A stretch of DNA of 55,117 nt from Candidatus Mediterraneibacter stercoripullorum (GTDB taxonomy: Bacteria; Bacillota; Clostridia; Lachnospirales; Lachnospiraceae). The DNA lies in NCBI GenBank assembly GCA_019115765.1, contig DXCZ01000100.1:1-55117 (forward strand). Direction: 5' to 3'. The first letter of the stretch is position 1, and each line of letters starts with the position of its first letter. Below are positions 9,401 to 18,089 of this stretch, in pieces. The notes beneath the pieces are model-generated. The model saw only the letters and a program-made list of their open reading frames with translations. It ran no database searches and was not told where the DNA came from. A program made the position numbers and the translations under genes.

Positions 9401-10228
9401 ATGAGTTTGGAAAGCAGGAAGACAGCGCCGGTGGGAGTTTTTGACTCCGGGGTGGGCGGTCTGACAGTCGCCCGGGAGATATCCAGACAGCTGCCGGATG
9501 AAAATATTGTGTATTTTGGGGACACAGCCCGTGTCCCGTACGGAAGCAAGTCTCAGAAGACTATCATCCGGTTTTCGGAACAGATCATCCGATTCCTGAA
9601 GACAAAGCAGGTGAAAGCAATCGTTATTGCGTGTAATACGGCCAGTGCATTGGCGCTGGATGCAGTGAGAGATGAGTTCCATATCCCGATCATGGGAGTG
9701 GTCATCCCGGGAGCACGTGCCGCTGTAGAAGCCACCAGAAACAACAAGGTGGGCGTGGTAGGCACAGATGCTACTGTACAGAGCGGCATGTATACGAAGA
9801 TCATTCATGAGATGAATCCGGAGATTACCGTGATCGAGAAGGCATGTCCTCTCTTTGTTCCACTGGTCGAGGAAGGATTCAAGGAACATGTTGTTACACA
9901 GGAGATAATCGAGTATTATCTGGAATCTATGAGAAATACAGATATAGACGCCATGATACTCGGCTGTACCCACTATCCTCTGCTGCGCTCCAAGATCCGT
10001 GCATATCTGGGCGACAGGATCCAGATCGTCAATCCCGCCTATGAGACGGCGATGGATCTGAAACGGCTCCTGCAGGAACAGAACATGGCTAATGACGGGA
10101 CGACGGAACAGCACAGCAGATATGAGTTTTATGTCAGCGACGCGGCGGAGAAGTTCACAAGGTTTGCCAATACGGTAATGCCTTTTGACGTGCCGGTGAC
10201 AAATGTGGTTAATATAGAGGAATATTAA
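9401..10228 (+). CDS. murI: glutamate racemase
   Basis: MurI interconverts L- and D-glutamate, supplying D-glutamate for peptidoglycan. The sequence shows PVGVFDSGVGGLTVAREI near the start, the first catalytic cysteine in ACNTASA and the second in GCTHYPLL. The length of 275 residues fits the family. I prefer the ATG at 9401, with AGGAG 10 nt upstream; an ATG at 9368 with GGTGGGA before it would add 11 residues. The next gene begins one base after the stop codon, so the two genes form an operon. Confidence 0.95.
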   Translation: MSLESRKTAPVGVFDSGVGGLTVAREISRQLPDENIVYFGDTARVPYGSKSQKTIIRFSEQIIRFLKTKQVKAIVIACNTASALALDAVRDEFHIPIMGVVIPGARAAVEATRNNKVGVVGTDATVQSGMYTKIIHEMNPEITVIEKACPLFVPLVEEGFKEHVVTQEIIEYYLESMRNTDIDAMILGCTHYPLLRSKIRAYLGDRIQIVNPAYETAMDLKRLLQEQNMANDGTTEQHSRYEFYVSDAAEKFTRFANTVMPFDVPVTNVVNIEEY

Positions 10229-10229
10229 A

Positions 10230-10715
10230 ATGACGAAAGATGTATTGGTCAGTATTTCTGGAAAACATATCGGCATTGTCTCCCAGTCTGATGAAGTGAT
10301 AGAGGCAGTAGGGACTGATGACGATGAAATCGAAGTTGTTACTCCGGCAAGTTATTACTGTCGGAACGGCAAGCATTACATTATTTATGATGAAGTGATG
10401 GAAGGTATGTCAGGAAGCATTAAGAACAAGATCAAGATCAGCGGTCCCGACAGCCTGGAAATCATGAAAACCGGTATTTCAAATTCGCATATGGTATTTG
10501 AGAAAAACAAGAAAAACCTTACTTATTACCGTACGCCATACGGACAGATGCTGGTGGGTGTCAATACACGGGATATGCAGATCAGTGTGAAAGAGGACAA
10601 GATTGATGTTCTGGTGAACTATGAACTGGATGTGAATCATGAACCGCTGGCGGACTGTAAGATCAAGATGAATATAACGTCGAAGGAATGTGCAGATTTC
10701 CTGAAGAGTTCATAA
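10230..10715 (+). CDS. DUF1934 family protein (YwiB-like)
   Basis: This 161-residue protein resembles the small cytoplasmic DUF1934 family, a lipocalin-like beta-barrel fold of unknown function. Recognisable features are the alternating beta-strand pattern, KHYIIYDEVMEG near residue 50, and the C-terminal YELDVNHEPLADCKIKMNI. There is no signal peptide or membrane segment. It starts one base after the murI stop and must be translated from the same message. The link to cell-wall precursor synthesis is only by position. Confidence 0.75.
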   Translation: MTKDVLVSISGKHIGIVSQSDEVIEAVGTDDDEIEVVTPASYYCRNGKHYIIYDEVMEGMSGSIKNKIKISGPDSLEIMKTGISNSHMVFEKNKKNLTYYRTPYGQMLVGVNTRDMQISVKEDKIDVLVNYELDVNHEPLADCKIKMNITSKECADFLKSS

Positions 10716-10770
10716 CGCTGCATGTATTCCCTGGATTCATATATCAGAAGGAAAAAGCTTTTAAGCAGTA

Positions 10771-10815
10771 AAAAAGATCCGGAGTCATATCGCTTATGGA
10801 TACGACTCCGGATCT
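10771..10815 (-). terminator. bidirectional terminator between converging genes
   Basis: AGATCCGGAGTC (10775-10786) and GACTCCGGATCT (10804-10815) form a perfect 12-bp stem. On the - strand the stem is followed by a six-T run, a strong intrinsic terminator for the small membrane-protein gene. It can also stop the murI-DUF1934 transcript coming from the other side. Confidence 0.8.
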
Positions 10816-10871
10816 CTTAATGTCCTGCTGTGCAGGAAAGCCGTTGATATGAGGCTTTCTGTATGATCGGG

Positions 10872-11321
10872 TCAATCTTTGGACTTTTTGAATCTGTCCA
10901 GAAATCCCTTTTTCTTCTGCGGTACAGCAATGGAACCTCCGCGGACACTTTTGATTCCTGTTATGTAAATGCCGCTGACAACAGCCTTAACTTCCTTTTT
11001 TACAGGAATGACTTCAAATACCTTGGCATCGCACATGAGAGTCATGATCCTGGGGCCGATTTTGGCTTTTACGACCGGAACTTTTGTTCCCCGAAGATAC
11101 TTGGGCGTGTTTTCAAGAACGATCGCCGGCAGTCCGGCCTCCTTTAGTTTCATTTTCTTTTTATCAATAACCAGCATGCTGACCGTCTGTGCTGCCGCCT
11201 CCAGCTGCTCCTGCTGTTCAGCCTGCTTTTTCTGTGCTCTCTTCCCGAAGAAATATAATCCGATGCATGCTCCGATCAGAATGATAATGACGACGAGCAT
11301 GACAATAGCTGGTGTACTCAC
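10872..11321 (-). CDS. small membrane-anchored protein of unknown function
   Basis: I do not recognise a named family. The 149-residue protein begins with one transmembrane segment (residues 5-25, VMLVVIIILIGACIGLYFFG), then a charged coiled-coil-like stretch (KRAQKKQAEQQEQLEAA), then about 90 residues rich in beta-branched residues. It ends in a strongly basic tail (QKKKGFLDRFKKSKD). The topology suggests a cytosolic domain tethered to the inner face of the membrane. The start has a GGAGGG site on the - strand. It is flanked by a good terminator and lies divergent from cardiolipin synthase, with 176 nt between the two starts. Confidence 0.7.
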   Translation of the reverse strand: MSTPAIVMLVVIIILIGACIGLYFFGKRAQKKQAEQQEQLEAAAQTVSMLVIDKKKMKLKEAGLPAIVLENTPKYLRGTKVPVVKAKIGPRIMTLMCDAKVFEVIPVKKEVKAVVSGIYITGIKSVRGGSIAVPQKKKGFLDRFKKSKD

Positions 11322-11419
11322 GTTAGAACCCTCCTAAATACTCTGTTTTACGCAGTTCTGCACGTAGTATTGTAACATTGTTTTTTGCTAAGTGCAATAT
11401 TATTTGTGCTATTTGGGGG

Positions 11420-11448
11420 TTACTTTTCACGGCAAAAGCTAGTATACT
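11420..11448 (+). promoter_or_regulatory. candidate promoter for cardiolipin synthase
   Basis: TTACTT (11420-11425) and TATACT (11443-11448) are separated by 17 nt, 49 nt before the chosen start codon. Confidence 0.45.
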
Positions 11449-11497
11449 GTGTATAGTGGTGTATTTTTGTCCGCCGCAGAAGAAAAGGAGTTTTGTA

Positions 11498-12973
11498 ATG
11501 GCAGAAAATATCTGGAATGGAGCTGTGACGATATATTATTTCATCATGGATAATATCGTCCTAATTAATGTGCTCCTTGCCCTGATCATTATATTTTTTC
11601 AGCGCAGATCTCCGCAGACCGTGTGGACCTGGCTGCTGCTGCTCTATTTTATTCCTATTCTGGGATTTATCTTGTATCTGATCATCGGACAGGATTTTCA
11701 CAAGAGCAGGATGTTCAAGGCGAAGGAGATAGAAGGGGAGCTCAAATATGCTGTCAGACGGCAGGAGGAGACGATCTATCACAGGAAGCTCCTTATGGCA
11801 AATCCGGCCATGAACCGGTTCAAGGATCTGATCCTCTACAACCTTGAAGCAGGAGAGGCTGTGCTGACAGACAATAATGATATCCGGATATATACAGATG
11901 GAAAAGAGAAATTTCGTGCATTGATCGCGGAGATGAGGCAGGCGAAGAGATATATCCATCTGCAGTACTATATCATCCGGAATGATGAGCTGTGGCAGGA
12001 GATTGAGAAAGTTCTGATCGAAAAGGCTCATGAAGGCGTTGAGGTCCGGGTCCTGTTTGACAGTATGGGATGTCGTACCATGCACAACAGAGACTGGGAG
12101 CGGCTGGAGAAAGAAGGAATCCAGGTTGCGGAGTTTTTCCCGGCGCTTCTGGGGCAGCTTCAGCTCAGAGTTAATTATCGCAATCACAGAAAGATCGTAG
12201 TGATCGACGGACGAATCGGATTCGTAGGCGGATTCAATGTGGGCCGGGAATATCTGGGGTGGGATGAGAAGTTCGGCTACTGGAGAGACACTCATCTTTG
12301 TATCGAAGGATCTGCGGTCACATCACTGGCTGTACGTTTCGTATTGGACTGGAACTATGCGGCTAAGGAGAATCTGTTCCTGGAAGACAAGCTGTTCTCT
12401 ATACCGGAATATGTGAGGCATGGCAGAGATCCGGTACAGATCATATCCAGCGGACCGGATTCCCAGACAAAGACGATCCATGATAACTATCTGCGTCTGA
12501 TTCACAGTGCCAGAGACCATGTTTATATTCAGACGCCTTATTTCATACCGGATGACTCTATTCTCGACGCACTTAAGATCGTGTGTCGTTCAGGGATAGA
12601 TGTAAGGATCATGATACCCTGCAAACCGGATCATCCATTTGTCTACTGGGCAACCTATTCTTACATAGGGGATATGGTGGCGGCAGGAGCCAAGTGTTAT
12701 GTCTATAATAATGGATTCCTTCACGCGAAGACACTGACAGTTGACGGTATGGTCGGATGCGTGGGTACGGCGAATATGGACATCCGGAGCTTCGGGCTGA
12801 ACTTCGAGGTCAATGCGGTCATATATAGTGAGAGGACTGTTCAGAGACTGGAGAGAGCCTTTGAGAATGACATGACACTTTGCACCCAGGTGACAAGAAA
12901 AGTATATGACAGCCGAAGTATTGTTATAAAAGCAAAAGAGCAGTTTTCACGGCTTCTGTCCCCCCTTCTGTGA
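11498..12973 (+). CDS. cls: cardiolipin synthase, phospholipase D family
   Basis: Cls condenses two phosphatidylglycerol molecules to cardiolipin and glycerol at the membrane. Two N-terminal transmembrane helices (about residues 10-30 and 38-60) are followed by two HKD motifs: HRKIVVIDGRIGFVGG near residue 230 and HAKTLTVDGMVGCVGTANMD near residue 410. Each has His, Lys and Asp in the right spacing. The 491-residue length is usual. The ATG at 11498 has AAAAGGAG 8 nt upstream; longer in-frame upstream starts lack a site. Phosphatidylglycerol supply may involve the pgsA-like gene at 52655. Confidence 0.95.
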   Translation: MAENIWNGAVTIYYFIMDNIVLINVLLALIIIFFQRRSPQTVWTWLLLLYFIPILGFILYLIIGQDFHKSRMFKAKEIEGELKYAVRRQEETIYHRKLLMANPAMNRFKDLILYNLEAGEAVLTDNNDIRIYTDGKEKFRALIAEMRQAKRYIHLQYYIIRNDELWQEIEKVLIEKAHEGVEVRVLFDSMGCRTMHNRDWERLEKEGIQVAEFFPALLGQLQLRVNYRNHRKIVVIDGRIGFVGGFNVGREYLGWDEKFGYWRDTHLCIEGSAVTSLAVRFVLDWNYAAKENLFLEDKLFSIPEYVRHGRDPVQIISSGPDSQTKTIHDNYLRLIHSARDHVYIQTPYFIPDDSILDALKIVCRSGIDVRIMIPCKPDHPFVYWATYSYIGDMVAAGAKCYVYNNGFLHAKTLTVDGMVGCVGTANMDIRSFGLNFEVNAVIYSERTVQRLERAFENDMTLCTQVTRKVYDSRSIVIKAKEQFSRLLSPLL

Positions 12974-13081
12974 TGAAGCAGACAGGAAGGAACAGGGCGT
13001 GATAACGGCAGCGCCAAATGGAGATCAGATATGTCCGTTGGGCTTGCTGCCATTGAGAATAAAGGAGAAAAAGGAGACAAA

Positions 13082-14146
13082 ATGAAGAAAAAGGCAGTAA
13101 TTATACTTGCAGCTGCAGCAGCGGCAGCGATGCTTACAGCATGCAGCGGAGAGATATCTAATGACTATGTGACAGTAAAACAGTATAAGAATCTGGAAGT
13201 TCCACAGGTGGTGACGGATGAGGTCGATGATACACAGGTAGATCAGATCGTCAATAATGTGCTGGAATCTACGGCGGAACAGGAGGAGATCACCGGCAGA
13301 GCTGCGGAGATGGGAGACTGGGTCAATATTGATTTTACAGGATATGTTGACGGAGAGGCATTTGACGGAGGATCAGGTACGGGAACGGATCTTGAACTGG
13401 GGTCTAATTCCTTTATCGGAGCAAACGGAGATTACAAGGGATTTGAGGAACAGATCGCAGGCCATACCACCGGTGATGAATTTGACATAACAGTACAGTT
13501 TCCGGACAGCTATAAGAACCAGGATATGGCAGGTGTTGTGGCGGATTTTCACATTGTTCTGAACAGCATTTTCCAGAAGAATATACCAGAGCTGACAGAT
13601 GAGTGGGTGCAGGCAAACAGCGATACTTCAGAGACTGTGGATGAGTTCAGGGAAGAGATCCGTACGAGCCTGGAGGACAGCAACGAGGAAAGTGCAAGGT
13701 CCAGTCTGCTGTCCGAGGTTCAGAGTGCACTGCTGGAACAGTCTGAGATCAAGGAATATCCGGAAGGTGCAGTAGACGAGCAGGTCTCTCAGGCCACAGA
13801 TTATTATACATGGATCGCAGGACTTTACGGCATTGAGCTGTCTGATTACGTAGAAACATATTTGCAGACGACTATGGATGATTTTAATACACAGCTTGAG
13901 AATGCTGCAAAGCAGACAGTACAGCTGGATGAAGCGCTGAAGCTGATCGCCGAGAAGGAGGACATTTCTCTTACAGAGGAAGAGTACCAGGACAAATTTG
14001 CCGAGTATGCGGAGTCCGCAGGAGCAGACGATGTAGATGCGTATGTGGAACAGAATGGCGAAGACGTGCTCAGAGACGCCGCCCTTCGGGACAGAGTACT
14101 GGATTATCTGGTGGACAACTGTATACAGGTTGAGGCCTCGGAATAA
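13082..14146 (+). CDS. secreted lipoprotein with trigger-factor/FKBP-type PPIase architecture
   Basis: The start ATG (AAGGAG 6 nt upstream) begins a lipoprotein signal peptide, KKKAVIILAAAAAAAMLTAC, with the lipobox LTAC near residue 20. Residues of about 70-155 match an FKBP-type prolyl isomerase domain (GDWVNIDFTGYVDGEAFDGG and GTGTDLELGSNSFI). Residues of about 165-350 resemble the helical C-terminal chaperone domain of trigger factor. True trigger factor is cytosolic and has an N-terminal ribosome-binding domain, which is absent here. The protein is therefore probably a foldase at the outer face of the membrane, helping exported proteins fold as PrsA does in other Firmicutes. It has 354 residues and stands alone after cls. 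Confidence 0.85.
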   Translation: MKKKAVIILAAAAAAAMLTACSGEISNDYVTVKQYKNLEVPQVVTDEVDDTQVDQIVNNVLESTAEQEEITGRAAEMGDWVNIDFTGYVDGEAFDGGSGTGTDLELGSNSFIGANGDYKGFEEQIAGHTTGDEFDITVQFPDSYKNQDMAGVVADFHIVLNSIFQKNIPELTDEWVQANSDTSETVDEFREEIRTSLEDSNEESARSSLLSEVQSALLEQSEIKEYPEGAVDEQVSQATDYYTWIAGLYGIELSDYVETYLQTTMDDFNTQLENAAKQTVQLDEALKLIAEKEDISLTEEEYQDKFAEYAESAGADDVDAYVEQNGEDVLRDAALRDRVLDYLVDNCIQVEASE

Positions 14147-14171
14147 TTTCGGAAGAATGAAATATGCATGT

Positions 14172-14216
14172 CAGTCCCGGTGAGAGGCCGGGCTGATGCG
14201 GAGATTCCGCTTTTAT
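14172..14216 (+). terminator. double hairpin after the PPIase lipoprotein gene
   Basis: CAGTCCCGG/CCGGGCTG forms an imperfect first stem, and GCGGA/TCCGC (14198-14210) forms a short second stem directly followed by TTTTAT. The second is a plausible weak intrinsic terminator. Confidence 0.45.
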
Positions 14217-14240
14217 AAAAATAATACAGGAGGTATTGTG

Positions 14241-15110
14241 ATGAAACTGGAAAACAACAGGCTCAGTGTGGAGATTGCTGAGATGGGAGCAGAACTGACA
14301 AGGATCTATGACAAGAAGAACGGAACGGATGTGTTGTGGGAGGCAGATCCCACATACTGGAAGCGCCATGCGCCGGTGCTGTTCCCGAATGTGGGGAAAA
14401 CCTACAAGAATACTGTACGGATCAATGGAGTGCAGTATCCCACATCCCAGCATGGATTTGCGAGGGACAGCGTATTCCGATGCATTGCGGAGAAGGAGGA
14501 CCAGGCGTCCTTCCTCCTGACATCCAGTGAAGAGACAAAGGAAGTATATCCGTTTGATTTCGAACTGGTCATTACATACAGGCTGGAGGAGAATCGGATC
14601 ATTGTGAAGTGGGAAGTGAAAAATCCGGCGGATGATACCATGTACTTTACCATTGGGGGCCATCCTGCATTTCGGTTTGCAGGGAAAGATGAAGTGAAGG
14701 AAGATTATCTCCTGAAGTTCCCGGGAAAGAGCAGGCTGGAATATATCCTGATCAATCCTGCTGAGGATACTGCCGATACAGAGCACGTATATACACTTGA
14801 GCTTCAGAATGAATGCTGTCCGATTACGGAGAAAATGTTCGAGAATGACGCGCTGATCTTCGATGACGGACAGATAGAAGAGGTGTGGATCTGCCACAAG
14901 GACGGCACTCCTTATGTAGGAATGAAGTGTGAAGGATTCCCCAATTTCGGTATCTGGTCGGTAAAGAACGCACCTTATGTGTGTCTTGAACCGTGGATGG
15001 GAAGAGTGGACAACGTGGGATTTGATGGAGATATCTCTGAGAAGCCGGATGTGAACCGGGTGAATGGAGGAGAGACCTTCGAAAAAGAGTATACGATCAT
15101 GATAGGATAA
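14241..15110 (+). CDS. aldose 1-epimerase family protein (LacX-like)
   Basis: Members of this family interconvert alpha and beta anomers of free or phosphorylated sugars. The 289-residue sequence shows the galactose-mutarotase-like beta-sandwich pattern: QHGFARDSVF near residue 75, a central HPAFRF with the likely catalytic His, and the closing VCLEPWMGRVDNVGF that contains the catalytic Glu. AGGAGG precedes the ATG by 8 nt. It has no signal peptide, so it acts in the cytoplasm. It converges on the telA gene, sharing a bidirectional hairpin. The exact sugar is unknown. Confidence 0.88.
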   Translation: MKLENNRLSVEIAEMGAELTRIYDKKNGTDVLWEADPTYWKRHAPVLFPNVGKTYKNTVRINGVQYPTSQHGFARDSVFRCIAEKEDQASFLLTSSEETKEVYPFDFELVITYRLEENRIIVKWEVKNPADDTMYFTIGGHPAFRFAGKDEVKEDYLLKFPGKSRLEYILINPAEDTADTEHVYTLELQNECCPITEKMFENDALIFDDGQIEEVWICHKDGTPYVGMKCEGFPNFGIWSVKNAPYVCLEPWMGRVDNVGFDGDISEKPDVNRVNGGETFEKEYTIMIG

Positions 15111-15120
15111 TGGAAGAGAG

Positions 15121-15155
15121 ACAGGCGGTGCTTATCAATAAAGCATCGCCTGTTT
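15121..15155. terminator. bidirectional hairpin between aldose epimerase and telA genes
   Basis: ACAGGCGGTGCTT and AAGCATCGCCTGT pair over 13 positions with one mismatch, followed by TTT on the + strand. The stem overlaps the last six codons of the - strand telA gene. Confidence 0.6.
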
Positions 15156-16244
15156 CAGTTCTGTCTCGATCTTCTCAAGTTCACGTTCGGCAGCAGCCCG
15201 TTTCTCACGGCCTTCCTGCTGGATCTTAACCGCCTCGTTCATGGCTGCGATCAGATTTTCATTTGTTTTCTGAAGAGTCTGGATATCTACGATCCCTTTT
15301 TCTGATTCCCTGGCGGTCTCAGATGTATTCTGCCGCAGTATTTCCGAGTTACGGATCAGCATTTCATTGGTGGCTTTTGTGATATCCTGGTGTAGTTTCA
15401 GCGCCTTCTGCTGACGGTACTGGCCAAGCAGCATGAGCATCTGGCTCTTCCAGAGAGGGATGGTCTCCTGGATGGCAGTCTGGATCCGGTCGGCCAGCAG
15501 TTTATCATTGCTCTGGATGAGCCGGATCTGAGGTGCGGTCTGGATGGCGATAGTACGGCTTGTCTTCAGATCATAGATCTTCTTCTCAAACTGATCTACA
15601 GTATCTTCAAAATCCCGTACCAGCTGAGCGCTCATCGGATCTCCGTTTCGGTCAGCCTCAGCTCGAATGGAGGGGATGGTCTTATCCCGCAGATCCCGGA
15701 CCTTTTCCTCACCGGCAGTGATATAGATCTGGAGCTTTTTGAAACAGGCAAGATTCTTTTCGTAGAGGGTGTCAAACATGCCGATATCTTTTAGCATTTC
15801 CATGCGGGCTTCGTCTAGTTTTCCTTCAATACGTTCTACCTGGACTTCCAGCTTCTCAAACTGTGCGAGAAAACGCTTCAGGCGTTTTTCTGCATTCTGG
15901 AAGAGACCGATGATCCCGGACTCCTTCTGTAGGGATGTGAAGTCCAGTTCCTGGACATCGCTGACCAGCTTCGATATCAGATCGCCTATATATCCGGAAT
16001 CTTTTGCACGGATATCGTTCAGGATGTGGGCGGAGAAATCTGCGACATTCTGTCTGGCCCCGGAGCCGTACTGCATCAGCATCTGGGAGTCACGGATATC
16101 GATCTCTTCTTTCAGAGTGTCAATCTCCTGACGTTCCTCAGGGGTGAAGTCAATAAGGTATGAAGTGATTTTTTCGGAGGAGTCGGGGGATGGTACGGCT
16201 GTCTCCTTTGTCTGCATCAGATCCGCAAGTGTGATTTCCGGCAT
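15135..16244 (-). CDS. telA: TelA-family toxic anion resistance protein
   Basis: TelA/YaaN proteins were named for tellurite resistance and also affect envelope-stress and antibiotic tolerance in Firmicutes; their biochemistry is unsettled. This 369-residue protein is largely alpha-helical with long charged coiled-coil segments, and the family's core is clear (QLVRDFEDTVDQFEKKIYDLK, then TIAIQTAPQIRLIQSNDKLL). There is no signal peptide. The ATG at 16244 (reading leftward) has AAGGAGG 9 nt upstream and is preferred over an upstream ATG that adds 23 poorly fitting residues. It is the last gene of an operon with xpaC, as in Bacillus subtilis where xpaC and yaaN are neighbours. Confidence 0.92.
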   Translation of the reverse strand: MPEITLADLMQTKETAVPSPDSSEKITSYLIDFTPEERQEIDTLKEEIDIRDSQMLMQYGSGARQNVADFSAHILNDIRAKDSGYIGDLISKLVSDVQELDFTSLQKESGIIGLFQNAEKRLKRFLAQFEKLEVQVERIEGKLDEARMEMLKDIGMFDTLYEKNLACFKKLQIYITAGEEKVRDLRDKTIPSIRAEADRNGDPMSAQLVRDFEDTVDQFEKKIYDLKTSRTIAIQTAPQIRLIQSNDKLLADRIQTAIQETIPLWKSQMLMLLGQYRQQKALKLHQDITKATNEMLIRNSEILRQNTSETARESEKGIVDIQTLQKTNENLIAAMNEAVKIQQEGREKRAAAERELEKIETELKQAMLY

Positions 16245-16353
16245 GGCTTCTTCCTCCTTTTTGTATAACGAGTTTATTCCTGCGGGCAGAGAGCCGCGAG
16301 GGCATGCCTGCATATGTCTGCCTGAATATGAAATCTTTCTAAATTGCTGTCTG

Positions 16354-17415
16354 TTATTTCAGCTGTTCTATGATCACCTTCATCACATCGTAGGACGGGA
16401 CCTGAGTGACCTGTGTGATGGAGGGGGCAACGCCATCTGCCTTCAGAGAGCTGCTGTCGGAGATGGAGCTGTAGTTTCCTGTGCGGAATCCGTGCTTCTG
16501 CCAGGCAATGTTCTGGATATCCTCATCCAGCAGTCCTGTGATGAGCTGCCTGCCATTGTCATCCAGCGCGATCAGAACATGAGTGGACCAGACTGTGGGA
16601 GTAGGGTACAGCATGACAACGTCATCACGTATGGCATCATATTCGTCGGGATAAAGAGCCGCATATTCAATCATCTGGCTTTCGTAACCGGCGATGATGG
16701 GCTTGGCGCCAACTCCCATCCGGAGAAACTGGCTGAACAGGTCGGAGGAGGAAGTCTCCATATAGCCCAGCTTTCCGAAGATATCCTGCAGCTGAGGCAG
16801 AATGGAGGGCAGGTTTTCGGCAGTCAGTGTGGTGCCTCTGTTCAGCACATTTGCCAGGAGTGCAGCAAACATATTGCCGGAGTTGGAACTGGAAGGATCT
16901 GTTGTGTCTACGGAAATATTTCCATATAGTTCGGACAGACCGATATCAGCCCATGATGTCCCTTTCTGGATCAGTTCTACAAGTCCGGCCATATCAATAT
17001 AGCTGGCGGTTCCATCTGTGGTGATGAGACCCTGCTTCTCAAATGCGTCCAGCACGATCTGATGAGTATAGAGAACAATAGGCGTATTCAGGATAATCTC
17101 ACTCTGGTCCGGAGAGCCGTAGAGATCCTCATAATATTCTTCCGCAATGGTGCTGGATGGAAAGAGATAATCCATTCCGTCCATATCTGCGGTCATCATA
17201 TCAAGAGAACCTGCTCTTGCATAGTCTACGTCCAGGCCATAACGTTCCTCAAGGATGGAACGCACCTCCTCGTCTTCAAGAAATCCGATCTTCTCGCCGC
17301 CTGTGTAGCCGTCTACAGTTGAGATCCGGGGGCGGCTCCCCTGAAGGAAATATATGATTGCTACTGCCGCCATGACGAGGATGAGCAGGACAAGCCCGAT
17401 GATCTTCTTTTTCAT
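16354..17415 (-). CDS. membrane-anchored substrate-binding-like protein of the TelA/XpaC cluster
   Basis: This 353-residue protein has an uncleaved-looking N-terminal membrane anchor (residues 4-24, KIIGLVLLILVMAAVAIIYF) and an extracellular domain like type 2 periplasmic binding proteins. Two signatures recur in the fusion lipoprotein encoded two genes upstream: DYLFPSSTIAEEYY (there DAVWPASSIWVS) and TTDPSSSNSG (there TSATQSNSG). The two genes therefore probably share a binding domain by duplication. The ATG overlaps the xpaC stop by 4 bp (ATGA), indicating translational coupling. No permease or ATPase gene is nearby, so it is unlikely to serve a classical ABC importer. Ligand unknown. Confidence 0.75.
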   Translation of the reverse strand: MKKKIIGLVLLILVMAAVAIIYFLQGSRPRISTVDGYTGGEKIGFLEDEEVRSILEERYGLDVDYARAGSLDMMTADMDGMDYLFPSSTIAEEYYEDLYGSPDQSEIILNTPIVLYTHQIVLDAFEKQGLITTDGTASYIDMAGLVELIQKGTSWADIGLSELYGNISVDTTDPSSSNSGNMFAALLANVLNRGTTLTAENLPSILPQLQDIFGKLGYMETSSSDLFSQFLRMGVGAKPIIAGYESQMIEYAALYPDEYDAIRDDVVMLYPTPTVWSTHVLIALDDNGRQLITGLLDEDIQNIAWQKHGFRTGNYSSISDSSSLKADGVAPSITQVTQVPSYDVMKVIIEQLK

Positions 17416-18071
17416 TTGTTGTTTTCCCGTCCTTTCTTTTTCTCAGGTTCCGTATATCCTTCTGAGCGAAGCGTCTGCCGGAGCAGGTTCAGATCCGCTT
17501 CCATGTCCATCAGTTCGTTCTGCATGAGCTTTTCAAACTGCATGCCAAATGCCGCCTTCAGAGTGGAGACGGATTCCCGGGTGCTGTGAAGGACTTTTGC
17601 AGTCTCACCGGTGGTAAGACCAGTGTCTTTCAGTTCGTTATAATGCTCCAGAACATTGGCGGCGGTCTCCTGATAATAGTCGATATACCGCCGTGCTGCT
17701 GTTATCTTTTCCGGATTGTCAGTCAGGTATTTCAGGATACTCTGAGCAGTCTTCAAGAGCTCTTCACATTCGGAGCGGAGGGGCTGCTCACGGATCCTGT
17801 CCACCGCTTTCTGCATACGGGTGAAATCGGATGAAGCCTCCTCCAGGCGTTCGCTCAGGAATGCGCCGTTTGTCAGTGATTCCAGATCCCTGCTGCCGAT
17901 CTTCCGCACCGGCTTCAGGAGAAAGCTGAGGGCAAGATACAGGATGACGGTCAGGATCATGCAGAGAAGCAGATTCCATTTCAATCCGATAAATAAAATG
18001 AGGAAAAAGACCAGCGCCATAAGGAGAGAGAGGACGATACTTAGCGTCTCTTTCCGGTTGTCGTTTTTCAT
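17412..18071 (-). CDS. xpaC: XpaC-family membrane protein
   Basis: XpaC-type proteins are annotated for hydrolysis of 5-bromo-4-chloroindolyl phosphate, but the true role is unknown; they pair with TelA. The 219-residue protein has two closely spaced membrane helices (about residues 10-30 and 32-50, LSIVLSLLMALVFFLILFIG and LLLCMILTVILYLALSFLL). A cytosolic helical domain follows, with ESLTNGAFLSERLEEASSDF and a basic C-terminus. It lies 18 nt after the VWA lipoprotein gene and overlaps the next gene by 4 bp. Confidence 0.85.
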   Translation of the reverse strand: MKNDNRKETLSIVLSLLMALVFFLILFIGLKWNLLLCMILTVILYLALSFLLKPVRKIGSRDLESLTNGAFLSERLEEASSDFTRMQKAVDRIREQPLRSECEELLKTAQSILKYLTDNPEKITAARRYIDYYQETAANVLEHYNELKDTGLTTGETAKVLHSTRESVSTLKAAFGMQFEKLMQNELMDMEADLNLLRQTLRSEGYTEPEKKKGRENNK

Positions 18072-18089
18072 ATGGATAAGTCCTTTCTG

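Noticed and set aside
16144..16929. 261-codon + strand frame opposite the binding-protein gene
   Set aside because: Antisense shadow; the - strand gene has a signal anchor and a homologue in the same operon.
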